A stretch of DNA of 64,000 nucleotides from Holophagales bacterium. GTDB taxonomy: Bacteria; Acidobacteriota; Thermoanaerobaculia; Multivoradales; Multivoraceae. The notes under the pieces were generated by a model. It was not told the DNA's origin and did not search any database. It saw nothing but the letters and a program-made list of their open reading frames with translations. Where the stretch lies: assembly GCA_009845425.1 (NCBI GenBank), contig VXZQ01000002.1, forward strand, positions 62,001-126,000, read 5' to 3'. How positions within the stretch are numbered: position 1 is the stretch's first letter; each line of letters begins with the position of its first letter. Both the position numbers and the translations under genes were made by a program. Positions 25,561-34,321 of this stretch are shown here, piece after piece.

Positions 25561-26703
25561 GTGGGCACTGGACCCGTGGACGCGCAACTGACCGCACTGG
25601 AAGGACGGCTAGCCGAGCTGCTTCCGGTCTACGTGCACGAAACATGGGGCGCGTGGCTCCAGTTGCTGGCTATCGCGTTCGCCTCCGCGCTCAGCGCCTG
25701 GGTGGTCTGGTGGATCCTCAAGTTCGGCGCGACGAAGCTCGTCGGGAAGACCAAGACCGAAGTCGACGACCGATTGCTCGAGGCGGCGCACTGGCCGCTC
25801 TGGGTTTCCGTCTTCCTGATCGGCCTGCGGATGGGCGTTGCCCGATTGCAGCTCCTCGAGAACACCGAGCAGAGGATCGTCGACGCGCTGCAGACCGTGG
25901 CGCTGCTGTTCTGGGTCGTCGCGGCGCTGCGTGCCTCGGGAGTCCTGCTACGGGCCCTGGCGCGGCGCCGGAGCCAGGGGGCTCTCGTTTCCAAGCACAC
26001 CGAGCCCCTGTTCGAGAACCTGGCCAAGGTCGCGATCGTGATCCTGGGGGCTTACCTGGTGATCAAGGCCTGGGGCGCCGACGTCTCGGGACTCCTCGCC
26101 GCCGGCGGCATCGCCGGCCTCGCGATCGGCTTCGCGGCCCGCGACACGCTGGCGAACCTCTTCGCCGGCATCTTCATCTTCGCGGACGGGCCTTACAAGA
26201 TCGGCGACTTCATCACCCTCGACACCGGGGAACGCGGCATGGTCACCGAGATCGGCATCCGCAGCACCCGGCTGCTGACCCGCGACGACATCGAGGTGAC
26301 GATCCCGAACGCGGTGATGGGGAACGCGAAGATCAACAACGAAAGCGGCGGGCCCCACGTCAAGTACCGGATCCGCGTCCGGGTCGGCGTGGCCTACACC
26401 AGCGACGTCGAGAAGGTCGAGGCCCTGCAGCTTCAGGTAGCCGACGACAACGTGAAGGTGTGCAAGGAGCCCACACCGCGCGTCCGGTTCCGCGGCTTCG
26501 GACCCTCCTCGATCGACTACGAGCTGCTGTGCTGGGTCGAGGAGCCGGTGCTTCGCGGCATCGTCACGCACGAGCTGGTGAAGGCGACGATCAAGGCGTT
26601 CGCAGAGGCGGGCATCGAGATCCCGTACAGCAAGCACGACATCTACATCAAGGAAGGGCGGCCCTCGCGGCAACCCCGGCTAACCGAGCCCGCTGCCGAC
26701 TGA
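25561..26703 (+). CDS. MscS family mechanosensitive ion channel
   Basis: A small-conductance mechanosensitive channel of 380 residues. Three to four membrane helices occupy about residues 25-190. The pore helix and beta domain are clear: GLLAAGGIAGLAIGFAARDT then LANLFAGIFIFADGPYKIGD, followed by ITLDTGERGMVTEIGIRST and the VTIPNAVMGNAKINN loop. The C-terminal domain (about 270-365) has the alpha/beta form of MscS. The start is GTG at 25561; GTG at 25576 is equally possible. Its last 24 bases overlap the end of the DEAD-box gene running the other way. Confidence 0.93.
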   Translation: MGTGPVDAQLTALEGRLAELLPVYVHETWGAWLQLLAIAFASALSAWVVWWILKFGATKLVGKTKTEVDDRLLEAAHWPLWVSVFLIGLRMGVARLQLLENTEQRIVDALQTVALLFWVVAALRASGVLLRALARRRSQGALVSKHTEPLFENLAKVAIVILGAYLVIKAWGADVSGLLAAGGIAGLAIGFAARDTLANLFAGIFIFADGPYKIGDFITLDTGERGMVTEIGIRSTRLLTRDDIEVTIPNAVMGNAKINNESGGPHVKYRIRVRVGVAYTSDVEKVEALQLQVADDNVKVCKEPTPRVRFRGFGPSSIDYELLCWVEEPVLRGIVTHELVKATIKAFAEAGIEIPYSKHDIYIKEGRPSRQPRLTEPAAD

Positions 26704-28122
26704 CGAAGACCTCGACCGCGCTCGCCACGGCCGGTGCGGGAACCGGCGGCCAAGCCCACGCTGAATCTCACGCCACTTCCGCTGTTCGTCCGGGGTCACG
26801 AAGGTGACCGCCTCTCCGGAACGCCCCATGCGGCCAGTCCGCCCGACCCGGTGCGTGAAGAGTCGCTCCGAGTCCGGCAGGTCGTAGTTGATGACCTGGC
26901 CGATACCGTTCACGTCCAGCCCCCGGGCGGCCACGTTCGTCGCCACAAGGATCGGCGCGGCGCCGGAACGAAAGCCCCTCATCACCCGCTCGCGAGCGCC
27001 CTGACTGAGATTGCCCTGAAGCGCCCCAACCGGATATCCCAGTGCATCGAGCTTCTTCGCCAGCTTCCTGACGCCGTGCTTGGTGCGGCCGAAGACGAGA
27101 ATCGGATCGCCGCCGCGGTCGTCCAGCAGGGTCTGGAGCGCTGCCATCTTGTCGTCCCTCTGGATCGAATAGACCAGATGCTCCACCGTTGGCTCCTGGA
27201 GGCCAGCGTCGATCTCGACCTTCACCGGGTTACGCAGGTACTGCTTCGCCGTCTTCGCCACCCAGCGCGGCATGGTGGCCGAGAACAGAGCCGTCTGCCG
27301 TGAAGCGGGCGTACGGCCGAGAATCGCCTCGACGTCGCGGGCAAAGCCCTGGTCCAGCATCTCATCCGCCTCGTCCAGGACCAGGAATCGTACGGCGTCC
27401 AGCTTGAGCGACCCCTGCCGCAGGTGGTCCAGCGTGCGGCCGGGAGTGCCGACGACAACGGCGGCTCCTCGCCTCAACGCCGCCTGCTCGCGCCGGATCG
27501 GCCGGCCGCCGACAAGTTGCGTCACGGACACGCTCCGCGATGAAGCCAGACCGGAGACGACTCCGGCGACCTGAAGGGCAAGCTCCCGTGTCGGCACCAG
27601 CACCAGCGCCTGAACCCGCCGGACCGACGGATCGCAGACTTCGGCGATGGGAACGGCGAAGGCCAGTGTCTTTCCCGATCCTGTTTGCGCCTGTCCAACC
27701 AGGTCCCGCCCGGCCAGCAGAGAGGGGATGGACCGCTCCTGAATCGGCGTCGGCTCCGAGATCGCCATCCGTGCGATCGCGGTTCTGGTCGCATGCGTGA
27801 GTTCAATGCCGCCGAAGACCGCGCCGGAGTGGGCGTCGTGTCCGCGGTCGGCGGCAGGTTCGACCCTGCGAGGGGCGCCGTTCGCGGCCCGATTGGCCGT
27901 AGCGGCCTTCGCCGGAGGGCCGGAGCCCTGACGACCGTTGGTGAAACAGGCGCGGCAGTACACCGGCCTGCCGGGGGCGGGGCGGAAGGGGACGGTTGTC
28001 GGGCTATCGCATGCAGAGCACACGGCATCGTGGCCCCGCCGCATCTTTCTGCCGGGCGGACGCCGGCCGGACGATCTTCGGGCGGGCGGGCGCCGGCCGT
28101 TTGCGTGAGGCTTACTGGGCAT
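26680..28122 (-). CDS. DEAD-box RNA helicase with N-terminal zinc ribbon
   Basis: An ATP-dependent RNA helicase of about 480 residues. Motif Q lies at EPTPIQERSI, motif I is AQTGSGKT, then PTRELALQ, GTPGR, LDEADEM, FSATMP, and in the second domain LVATNVAARGLDVN and HRVGRTGRMGR. The first 30 residues are basic. A ribbon CSAC-x17-CRAC (Cys35, 38, 56, 59) precedes the helicase core and matches the CxxC-x17-CxxC domain that usually occurs as a separate small protein or at the C-terminus. The ATG at 28122 is preferred to one 96 bases upstream. Confidence 0.92.
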   Translation of the reverse strand: MPSKPHANGRRPPARRSSGRRPPGRKMRRGHDAVCSACDSPTTVPFRPAPGRPVYCRACFTNGRQGSGPPAKAATANRAANGAPRRVEPAADRGHDAHSGAVFGGIELTHATRTAIARMAISEPTPIQERSIPSLLAGRDLVGQAQTGSGKTLAFAVPIAEVCDPSVRRVQALVLVPTRELALQVAGVVSGLASSRSVSVTQLVGGRPIRREQAALRRGAAVVVGTPGRTLDHLRQGSLKLDAVRFLVLDEADEMLDQGFARDVEAILGRTPASRQTALFSATMPRWVAKTAKQYLRNPVKVEIDAGLQEPTVEHLVYSIQRDDKMAALQTLLDDRGGDPILVFGRTKHGVRKLAKKLDALGYPVGALQGNLSQGARERVMRGFRSGAAPILVATNVAARGLDVNGIGQVINYDLPDSERLFTHRVGRTGRMGRSGEAVTFVTPDEQRKWREIQRGLGRRFPHRPWRARSRSSSVGSGLG

Positions 28123-28342
28123 AAGGGAAACAGACTCCTCTGGTCGGGAGATGGTGATGAGGCGTTTGGGCGCGGGCGAGAAAGCAGGGGGCGGGACTTG
28201 CGTCCACCGCTGCATCAACCCTGGCGCGGCAATCGAGCGCTCGTGGTCGTCACGGCGACCAGGGGACTGCTAGCTGGACCCGGCGGAAGGCGCAACCTAC
28301 ACGACCCCGACTTCGGAGTCAAAGCGCCATCCTCCATCTCAC

Positions 28343-28348
28343 TAGAAT
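28343..28348 (+). promoter_or_regulatory. Candidate -10 element (TAGAAT)
   Basis: TAGAAT preceded by TCAC lies 48 bases before the GTG of the first alcohol dehydrogenase. It sits in the 274-base gap between divergent helicase and dehydrogenase genes; I see no gene in that gap and no good -35. Confidence 0.3.
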
Positions 28349-28396
28349 GCGTCTCGGAAACGACATGCCGCGCTCGAACCTGATCAAGGCGAACAA

Positions 28397-29413
28397 GTGA
28401 AGGTCGCGCGCACCACCGACGGAGGCAGTCTGGAGCTCGCGGAGGTGCCGGAGCCGCCGATCAAGACCGGCGAGGCGCTGATCGAGCTCATCTACTGCGG
28501 CCTCTGCGGAACCGATCTCTACAAGCTGGGCGACGCTGGCCGGACGCCGGGAGAGGTGCTCGGACACGAAGTCGTAGGCAGAGTCGTCGAGAGTCGGTCC
28601 ACGTCGCTCCGGGCCGGCGACCGGGTCGTCGCCCCCCACCACGCACCATGCGGCGACTGCCGCCTGTGCCGTTCGGGCGCCGAGACGATGTGCCCGCGGT
28701 TCGCGGAGAACCTGCTGGATCCGGGTGGTTTCAGCGAGCGCCTGCGGCTCAAGGCCCGGGCGGTTCAACGCACCGTGCGAAAGCTCGACGCCGGACTCGC
28801 CGACGAAGCGGCCGCGTTCGTCGAACCGGCTGCGTGCGTGCTGCGGGGAATCGAGCGCGCCGGTCTCGTCGGGGACACGCCCGAGGTCGTCGTCATCGGT
28901 GCCGGCTCGATGGGTCTGCTCCACCTGCTGGTGCTGCGCGCCTCGCTTCCTGGCGCTCGCATCGTGATCGCCGAACCGGACGCCGGCCGACGGGCCACCG
29001 CAAGGCAGCTCGGCGCTGACGCCGCGGTATCGCCTGAGGCGACCGCCGACCTGGTGAACTCCGCGAGTCCTCAAACCGGCGCCGAAGCCGTCTTCGACAC
29101 GGCCGGAGGCCAGAGGGCTTTCGACCTGGCGCTCGAGGTCACCCGGCCAGGCGGCCGGGTGGTGCTCTTCGCGCACGCGGCCGGGGATACCCGCGTCACC
29201 TTCGACATCAACGCCGTCTTCAAGTCCGAGCGCCAGGTGATCGGCGCCTACTCGGGCTCCCCCGCCGAGCAGACGAGGGTGCTCGAACTGCTCCACGACG
29301 GCGCGCTCGACCCGACGCCCCTGGTCACCCACCGCCTGCCCCTGGATCACGCTGCCGAAGCCGTCGAGCTGTGCCGGCGACGGGAGGCCCTGAAGGTACT
29401 GTTGCACCCCTGA
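28397..29413 (+). CDS. Zinc-dependent alcohol dehydrogenase (MDR family)
   Basis: A medium-chain dehydrogenase of 338 residues. Catalytic zinc ligands fall in YCGLCGTD (Cys37) and GHE (56-58); the structural zinc set is CGDCRLCRSGAETMC (Cys85, 88, 91, 99). The cofactor motif is VVVIGAGSMGLLHLLVLR. The best general match is the threonine/sorbitol dehydrogenase branch; the substrate is not known. The start is GTG with AAGG upstream. A second MDR gene follows after four bases, so the two enzymes are made together and may act on linked substrates. Confidence 0.85.
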   Translation: MKVARTTDGGSLELAEVPEPPIKTGEALIELIYCGLCGTDLYKLGDAGRTPGEVLGHEVVGRVVESRSTSLRAGDRVVAPHHAPCGDCRLCRSGAETMCPRFAENLLDPGGFSERLRLKARAVQRTVRKLDAGLADEAAAFVEPAACVLRGIERAGLVGDTPEVVVIGAGSMGLLHLLVLRASLPGARIVIAEPDAGRRATARQLGADAAVSPEATADLVNSASPQTGAEAVFDTAGGQRAFDLALEVTRPGGRVVLFAHAAGDTRVTFDINAVFKSERQVIGAYSGSPAEQTRVLELLHDGALDPTPLVTHRLPLDHAAEAVELCRRREALKVLLHP

Positions 29414-29417
29414 AGGC

Positions 29418-30464
29418 ATGATCCCGGAGCATCAGACCCAGGCCTTTCTCACCGGCCCCGGGAGCGTCGAGTTCCGGCGGCTGCCCATGCCCGAACCAGG
29501 CCCTGGCCAACTGCTGATCCGGGTCGACGCCGCGACCACCTGCGGTACCGATGTCAAGGTCTACCGCCGGGGCGGCCATCCGACCATGCTGGCCCTGCCA
29601 TCGCCCTTCGGCCACGAGGTCACGGGCACCGTCGTCCGGGCAGCCGCCGAGGCCGCGCACACCGAGGGCGACGCCGTCGTCGTCGCCAACAGCGCCTCCT
29701 GCGGTGAGTGCCAGCCCTGCCGGCACAAACGCGAGAACCTCTGCCGAAACCTCGTCTACCTGAACGGTGCCTTCGCCGACTACCTGCTGATTCCCGAAGC
29801 CATCGCGAGGCGCAGCGTGCATCCGCGCCCGGACGGGCTCGACCCTGTGGTCGCCGCGATGGCGGAGCCTCTGGCCTGTGCCGTCCACTGCCTCGAACGC
29901 TGCCTCGGAGCCTGGAGCGGTCCGCCCACCGAGGCGCGGACTCTGGTCATCGGATGCGGACCGCTGGGACTCATGCTGATCGACCTGTTTCACAGCATGC
30001 GCACTCATGTCCGCGCCCTCGACCCACACAGCCACCGGCTCGAAGCGGCGCGCTGCTTCGGCGCCGCGGAGACTCGTCTCGGCCGCGCCGGCGACGGCAA
30101 CACTCCAGCGGTCGAAGACTCGTTCGACTTCGCGATCGATGCCACCGGTACGCCCGCCGGCTGGGACCACGCCGTCAAGTCGCTCGCTCCCGGCGGTGTC
30201 GCCGCCCTGTTCGGCGGCTGCCGTCCGGGAACCGAGCTTGTGGTCGACGCGGAGCGGATCCACTACCAGGAACAGACACTGCTGGGCGTCTACCACCATC
30301 GGCCCTCGTCATTCCGCGCGGCGCTGGATCGGCTGGTCGGCGCGCCGGAGCGCTACGGCGCGCTGGTGGAACGCGAGCTGCCCCTCGATCGGCTGACGGA
30401 GGCACTCGACCTGATGATCGGCCGGCGCGCCCTGAAGGTCGCCATCCGGCCGCACTCCAACTGA
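29418..30464 (+). CDS. Zinc-dependent alcohol dehydrogenase (MDR family)
   Basis: A second medium-chain dehydrogenase of 348 residues, clearly diverged from its neighbour. Catalytic ligands are in TTCGTDVKVY (Cys42) and FGHEVTG (His66, Glu67); the structural zinc set is CGECQPCRHKRENLC (Cys95, 98, 101, 109). VIGCGPLGLMLIDLFHS is the nucleotide-binding motif. It starts four bases after the first MDR gene. Adjacent diverged MDR pairs often act in sugar or polyol pathways, but nothing here names the substrate. Confidence 0.85.
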   Translation: MIPEHQTQAFLTGPGSVEFRRLPMPEPGPGQLLIRVDAATTCGTDVKVYRRGGHPTMLALPSPFGHEVTGTVVRAAAEAAHTEGDAVVVANSASCGECQPCRHKRENLCRNLVYLNGAFADYLLIPEAIARRSVHPRPDGLDPVVAAMAEPLACAVHCLERCLGAWSGPPTEARTLVIGCGPLGLMLIDLFHSMRTHVRALDPHSHRLEAARCFGAAETRLGRAGDGNTPAVEDSFDFAIDATGTPAGWDHAVKSLAPGGVAALFGGCRPGTELVVDAERIHYQEQTLLGVYHHRPSSFRAALDRLVGAPERYGALVERELPLDRLTEALDLMIGRRALKVAIRPHSN

Positions 30465-30496
30465 CTGTCAGGACAGGCCTTTACGCACGAGCGCCG

Positions 30497-30502
30497 TATA
30501 CT
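30497..30502 (+). promoter_or_regulatory. Candidate -10 element (TATACT)
   Basis: TATACT preceded by GCCG, 41 bases before the pheA start. No convincing -35 lies 16-18 bases upstream. It is the only -10-like hexamer in the 79-base gap. Confidence 0.35.
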
Positions 30503-30543
30503 GCGCCGGGCGGCCACCACAGGCCGCGAAAGTCGAGCACACG

Positions 30544-31752
30544 ATGGCCGCTGCCGAGAATGACCTGTTGCCCGATCTCGAGGCAGTGCGCCAGGAACTG
30601 GAGCGCGTCGACGAAGAGCTGCTGAAGGGCTTCCGGCGCCGCGTCCAACTGTCGCGCGAGGTCGCGGGCGCCAAGATCGCCGCCGCCTTTCCGTTCCGCG
30701 ACCAGTTGCGCGAGGAGCAACTGCTGACCCGGGTGCGGACCATCGCCGCCGAACTCGAGCTCGACCCTCACCAGACCGAGCGCATCTTCCGGCTGCTGAT
30801 CGAGATGTCGATCGCGGCGCAGCAAGGCTACATCCGCGATCTCGACCGGGCGCCGCTGCGGGTCGCCTACCAGGGAGTCGAGGGTTCGTTCAGCCACCTG
30901 ACCGCCCAGCGCCAGTACGCCGGACGGCCCGGAGGCGTCGTGCTCCAGGGCTACGAGCTGTTCCGGGGGGCCGCCGAGGGCGTCCGCGACGGCCGCCACG
31001 ACATCGCCCTGCTGCCCATCGAGAACAGCACCGCGGGCAGCATCAACGAGACCTACGACCTGCTCGCCGAGGGCGGGCTCGTGATCACCGCCGAAGTCAT
31101 CAGCAAGGTCGCGCACTGCCTGCTCGCACTGCCCGGCACCAGGATCGAGGATCTCCGGCTGGTGCTCTCCCACCCCCAGGCGCTCCGCCAGTGCGACCAG
31201 TTCTTCCACGACCACGACTGGCTGCGGCCGCAACCCGAATTCGACACGGCCGGCGCGGCCGCACGCGTCCGCGAAGGCAACGACCGGACGGTCGGCGCCA
31301 TTGCCAGCGAGCCGGCAGCGCGGGTCTTCGGCCTGGAGATCCTCGCCCATGGCATCCAGAACCAGGCCGGGAACTTCACCCGGTTCGTGGAAGTTGCCGC
31401 GGAAGCGGCGCCCTGCCCGCCCGACGTGCCGTGCAAGACCTCGCTGCTTCTGGTCACCGGGCACCAGCCGGGCGACCTGGGCGAGGTGCTGCGGAGCTTC
31501 TCGCGGCGCGGCGTCAACCTGACCAAGATCGAGTCCAGGCCGATTCCGGCAACGCCCTGGCGCTACTGCTTCTACCTCGACATCGAGGGGCACGCCGCTT
31601 CGGTGCCGGTGACCGAGGCGCTCCAGGCGATCGAAGCGAAGACGAAGGAGCTCCGCATCCTCGGCACCTACCCGAGCGCGCCGCCGCCGACGCCCGCCGA
31701 GCGTCCAGGTGAAGACGCCGGCGCGAAGCGCGCCGCAGCGGACGGCGCCTGA
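30544..31752 (+). CDS. pheA: Chorismate mutase / prephenate dehydratase
   Basis: A bifunctional phenylalanine-pathway enzyme of 402 residues. The N-terminal 95 residues form an AroQ-type chorismate mutase (EAVRQELERVDEELLKGFRR). The dehydratase begins LRVAYQGVEGSFSHLTA, with LPIENSTAGSINETYDLL and the catalytic GNFTRF (276-281). An ACT domain follows with NLTKIESRPIP, the phenylalanine-binding signature, so feedback inhibition is likely. The alanine/proline-rich last 30 residues look disordered. It competes with MenF for chorismate. The end overlaps the next gene. Confidence 0.94.
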   Translation: MAAAENDLLPDLEAVRQELERVDEELLKGFRRRVQLSREVAGAKIAAAFPFRDQLREEQLLTRVRTIAAELELDPHQTERIFRLLIEMSIAAQQGYIRDLDRAPLRVAYQGVEGSFSHLTAQRQYAGRPGGVVLQGYELFRGAAEGVRDGRHDIALLPIENSTAGSINETYDLLAEGGLVITAEVISKVAHCLLALPGTRIEDLRLVLSHPQALRQCDQFFHDHDWLRPQPEFDTAGAAARVREGNDRTVGAIASEPAARVFGLEILAHGIQNQAGNFTRFVEVAAEAAPCPPDVPCKTSLLLVTGHQPGDLGEVLRSFSRRGVNLTKIESRPIPATPWRYCFYLDIEGHAASVPVTEALQAIEAKTKELRILGTYPSAPPPTPAERPGEDAGAKRAAADGA

Positions 31753-32968
31753 GCCCGCCTTGCCCGAGCGCGCCGACGTCGTCTGCATCGGGGCCGGCAT
31801 CATCGGTCTCGCCACGGCCCGGAGCCTCGCGCGCCGCTTCGAACAGATCGATATCCACGTGGTCGAGGCGGAGCCCCGACCCGCCGTTCACCAGACGGGC
31901 CACAACAGCGGCGTCATCCACTCCGGCCTCTACTACAAGCCCGGCTCGCTCAAGGCGCGCAACTGTGTCGGCGGCCGGAAGCGCCTGATCGACTACTGCG
32001 ACCGGCACGCAATTCCCTACGAGATCTGCGGCAAGCTCGTCATCGCGACCGATCCGGAGGAGATCCCCCGACTCGACGAACTGGAGCGCCGCGGCCGGGC
32101 GAACGGCCTCGCCGGCCTGGAGCGCCTGACGCCCGAGCGGATCCCCGAGTTTGAGCCGCACGCGACCGGCGTCGACGCTCTCTGGGTTCCCGAGACCGGC
32201 ATCGTCGATTTCAAGGCCGTGGCCCGCGCCTACGCCGAAGAACTCAAGGCAGCCGGTGTCTCCCTCCACCTGCGGACGCGCGTCACCGGTCTCGCACCAC
32301 GCCCTGACGGCGTCGTCGTGGAGACCACCGCCGGCGAGTTCGAGGCCGGCCACGCGATCAACTGCGCCGGCCTTCAGTCGGACCGGGTGGCGCGCATGGC
32401 GGGCCTCGATCCGGACGTGCGGATCGTTCCCTTCCGCGGCGAGTACTTCGACATCGCTCCGGAGCGCCGCCACCTGCTGCGCGGATTGATCTACCCCGTT
32501 CCCGATCCCCGCTTTCCCTTTCTCGGAGTCCACCTGACCCGGCGCGTCGACGGCTCGGTCGAGGCCGGCCCGAACGCGGTCCTGGCGCTCAAGCGCGAGG
32601 GCTACAACCGCGGCAGCTTCGACGCCCGCGATACCTGGAGCAGCCTGAGCTACCCCGGCTTCTGGAAGATGGCGCTGCGCTTCTGGAAGGTCGGCATCAG
32701 CGAGATGGCGCGTTCCGGCAGCCGCACCCGCTTCGCCCGCGACCTGCGCCGGTTCGTCCCCGATCTCAGGAACTCCGACCTGATGCCCGGCGGCTCGGGC
32801 GTCCGTGCCCAGGCCCTGGACCGCAAGGGCAATCTGGTCGACGACTTCGCCATCGAAACGAGTCCGCGGATGCTCCACGTCCTGAACGCCCCGTCGCCCG
32901 GGGCGACGGCGTCGCTGGCCATCGGCGACACGCTGGCCGACCGGGCGGCTGAGACGTTCCGGCTGTGA
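31709..32968 (+). CDS. lhgO: L-2-hydroxyglutarate oxidase
   Basis: An FAD-dependent oxidase of about 402-419 residues that converts L-2-hydroxyglutarate to 2-oxoglutarate. VVCIGAGIIGLATARSLARR binds FAD; TGHNSGVIHSGLYYKPGSLK (the LhgO fingerprint), ALWVPETGIVDFKAV and FRGEYFDI follow. The C-terminal ATASLAIGDTLAD closes the FAD site. GTG at 31709 lies 44 bases inside pheA; TTG at 31760, just after the pheA stop, would remove a Pro/Ala-rich tail and is equally plausible. It is coupled to the next gene by a GTGA overlap. Confidence 0.92.
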   Translation: MKTPARSAPQRTAPEPALPERADVVCIGAGIIGLATARSLARRFEQIDIHVVEAEPRPAVHQTGHNSGVIHSGLYYKPGSLKARNCVGGRKRLIDYCDRHAIPYEICGKLVIATDPEEIPRLDELERRGRANGLAGLERLTPERIPEFEPHATGVDALWVPETGIVDFKAVARAYAEELKAAGVSLHLRTRVTGLAPRPDGVVVETTAGEFEAGHAINCAGLQSDRVARMAGLDPDVRIVPFRGEYFDIAPERRHLLRGLIYPVPDPRFPFLGVHLTRRVDGSVEAGPNAVLALKREGYNRGSFDARDTWSSLSYPGFWKMALRFWKVGISEMARSGSRTRFARDLRRFVPDLRNSDLMPGGSGVRAQALDRKGNLVDDFAIETSPRMLHVLNAPSPGATASLAIGDTLADRAAETFRL

Positions 32969-33642
32969 CGCGGGCCAGCGAAACCAGCATCGCTGTCAGT
33001 GAGGACCGGCGGGTCAGCGCCCTGCTGCTCGAGCCCGAAGCGCCCCGTTGCCTGCTCGTCTTCGCCCACGGGGCCGGCGCCGGCATGCATCACGCGACGA
33101 TCGAGACCTTCGCCCGAGGCGTGGCCGGATTCCGAATCGCCACGCTCCGATTTCAGTTTCCCTACACCGAAGCCGGCCGCCGCCGGCCGGACCCGCCGCT
33201 TGTCCTGCAGCGATCCGTTCGGGCCGCGGTGGCGCACGCCAGGGCCATGCGTCCTGAACTAGCGCTCCTTGCGGGCGGGCGGTCGATGGGAGGCCGCATG
33301 GCCTCCGGCGCCGACGCGGTCGACGACCTCGACATCGCCGGCTTCGTCTTTCACGCCTTCCCGCTGCATCCGCCGGGAAAGCCCGGAACGTCGCGCGCCG
33401 ACCACCTGAGCCAGGTCGAGAAGCCGATGCTCTTCCTGAACGGCAGCCGTGACCGGCTCGCCGACCCGGAAAAACTCGCCGGCGTCTGCGGTCGGCTCGG
33501 CTCCCGCGCGACCCTCCACCTGGTCGATGGCGGCGACCACAGCCTGCAGGTCCTGAAGCGGTCAGGCCGCCGGCAGGAGGATGTGGACTACGAGGTCGCG
33601 GAGGCCGTCAGCGAGTGGTGCCGGGAGGTGCTAGGCCTCTGA
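32965..33642 (+). CDS. Alpha/beta hydrolase of the KANL3/Tex30 type
   Basis: A 225-residue hydrolase. LVFAHGAGAGMHHATIE is the family-specific oxyanion block, GGRSMGGRMAS carries the nucleophile serine, LNGSRDRLAD the aspartate and DGGDHSLQV the histidine. The triad is complete, so it should be an active esterase or acyl hydrolase, but its substrate is unknown. The start is GTG in a GTGA overlap with lhgO. It converges on vapC 13 bases away. Confidence 0.82.
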   Translation: MTRASETSIAVSEDRRVSALLLEPEAPRCLLVFAHGAGAGMHHATIETFARGVAGFRIATLRFQFPYTEAGRRRPDPPLVLQRSVRAAVAHARAMRPELALLAGGRSMGGRMASGADAVDDLDIAGFVFHAFPLHPPGKPGTSRADHLSQVEKPMLFLNGSRDRLADPEKLAGVCGRLGSRATLHLVDGGDHSLQVLKRSGRRQEDVDYEVAEAVSEWCREVLGL

Positions 33643-33655
33643 CAGGACACTTCGG

Positions 33656-34042
33656 TCAGCGGTGGAGCTTCAGCGCCGTGTGGCGAGCCAGAGTCTCGTA
33701 GTCCGAATCGTTGTGGAGAACTGGCACGTCCGCTCGAATCGCGACAGCCGCGATCAGGCAGTCGATCAGCTTGCGAACGGTCTCTCCGCGACGACGACAC
33801 AAGCGGTACAGCGTCGCAGCGTGGTCGAAGTCGCCAGGCTCAATCGAGATCATCACCGCCCTCGCCAACAACCGGCGCAGGCCCTCCATGTGAGGCCCAT
33901 CACGACCACCAGCAAGCACTTCCATGCGGATGGCCTCACAGATAGCGATCTCGCCAGCGAGCGCCTCGTCCACCCGGAGGCACGTCGGAGAGCCTGTGTC
34001 CCTCAGGAACTCGATCCATGCCGAGGTATCAACCAGAATCAT
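33656..34042 (-). CDS. vapC: PIN-domain toxin
   Basis: A 128-residue PIN-domain ribonuclease, the toxin half of a type II module. MILVDTSAWIEFL gives the first acidic ligand (Asp5); EVLAG, KLIDCLIAAVAI and LHNDSDYETLA give the remaining conserved acidic positions. VapC proteins usually cleave initiator tRNA or rRNA. The ATG overlaps the antitoxin stop by four bases. No mobile element borders it, but it interrupts an otherwise metabolic stretch and may have been acquired. Confidence 0.9.
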   Translation of the reverse strand: MILVDTSAWIEFLRDTGSPTCLRVDEALAGEIAICEAIRMEVLAGGRDGPHMEGLRRLLARAVMISIEPGDFDHAATLYRLCRRRGETVRKLIDCLIAAVAIRADVPVLHNDSDYETLARHTALKLHR

Positions 34043-34242
34043 GACGATCGAGTCGCCCTCATCTCCTCAAGGTCACCCGTCCAACCCGATCCGCGCATTC
34101 GCTTCGCCTCATCGAGGCTGAGCGGCTCAGCGGCAAGTGTCCGCAAAGCCAGATTCACAGCCTCGCGCTTCGTCTTGAGCCGGTAGCGGCGCATGACCTC
34201 GGCACAGGCGCCGTCGTCGATATCCAAGTTCGTGCGTGCCAT
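34039..34242 (-). CDS. vapB: VapB-type antitoxin
   Basis: A 67-residue antitoxin. RTNLDIDDGACAEVMRRY fits an Arc/ribbon-helix-helix DNA-binding end, KTKREAVNLALRTL is the second half, and the acidic tail with GSGWTGDLEEMR (Gly-Trp motif) is the typical toxin-wrapping end. It is followed by vapC in an ATGA overlap. The start at 34242 is fixed by this family N-terminus; an upstream extension is not family-like. It should bind VapC and repress its own promoter at the repeats just upstream. Confidence 0.88.
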   Translation of the reverse strand: MARTNLDIDDGACAEVMRRYRLKTKREAVNLALRTLAAEPLSLDEAKRMRGSGWTGDLEEMRATRSS

Positions 34243-34260
34243 ACACCAACGATACACCAC
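34241..34260 (-). promoter_or_regulatory. Candidate VapBC operator (direct repeats)
   Basis: TGGTGTAT occurs twice on the minus strand, at 34259-34252 and 34248-34241. The spacing is 11 bases from start to start, one helical turn. The second copy touches the vapB start codon. The position suits autorepression by the VapBC complex. Confidence 0.5.
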
Positions 34261-34321
34261 GTCGGGGAAGTTGACGCCCGAACGCTCCCAAGCCGGCGAA
34301 ACCCGGTGATACGTTGCCGAC

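Noticed and set aside
33638..33662. CTGAC/GTCAG inverted repeat between the alpha/beta hydrolase and vapC stops
   Set aside because: A five-base stem with an 11-base loop is weak, and much of it follows from TGA facing TCA.
33656..34242. VapBC as part of a mobile island
   Set aside because: No integrase, attachment repeat or composition break flanks it; only the module itself can be supported.
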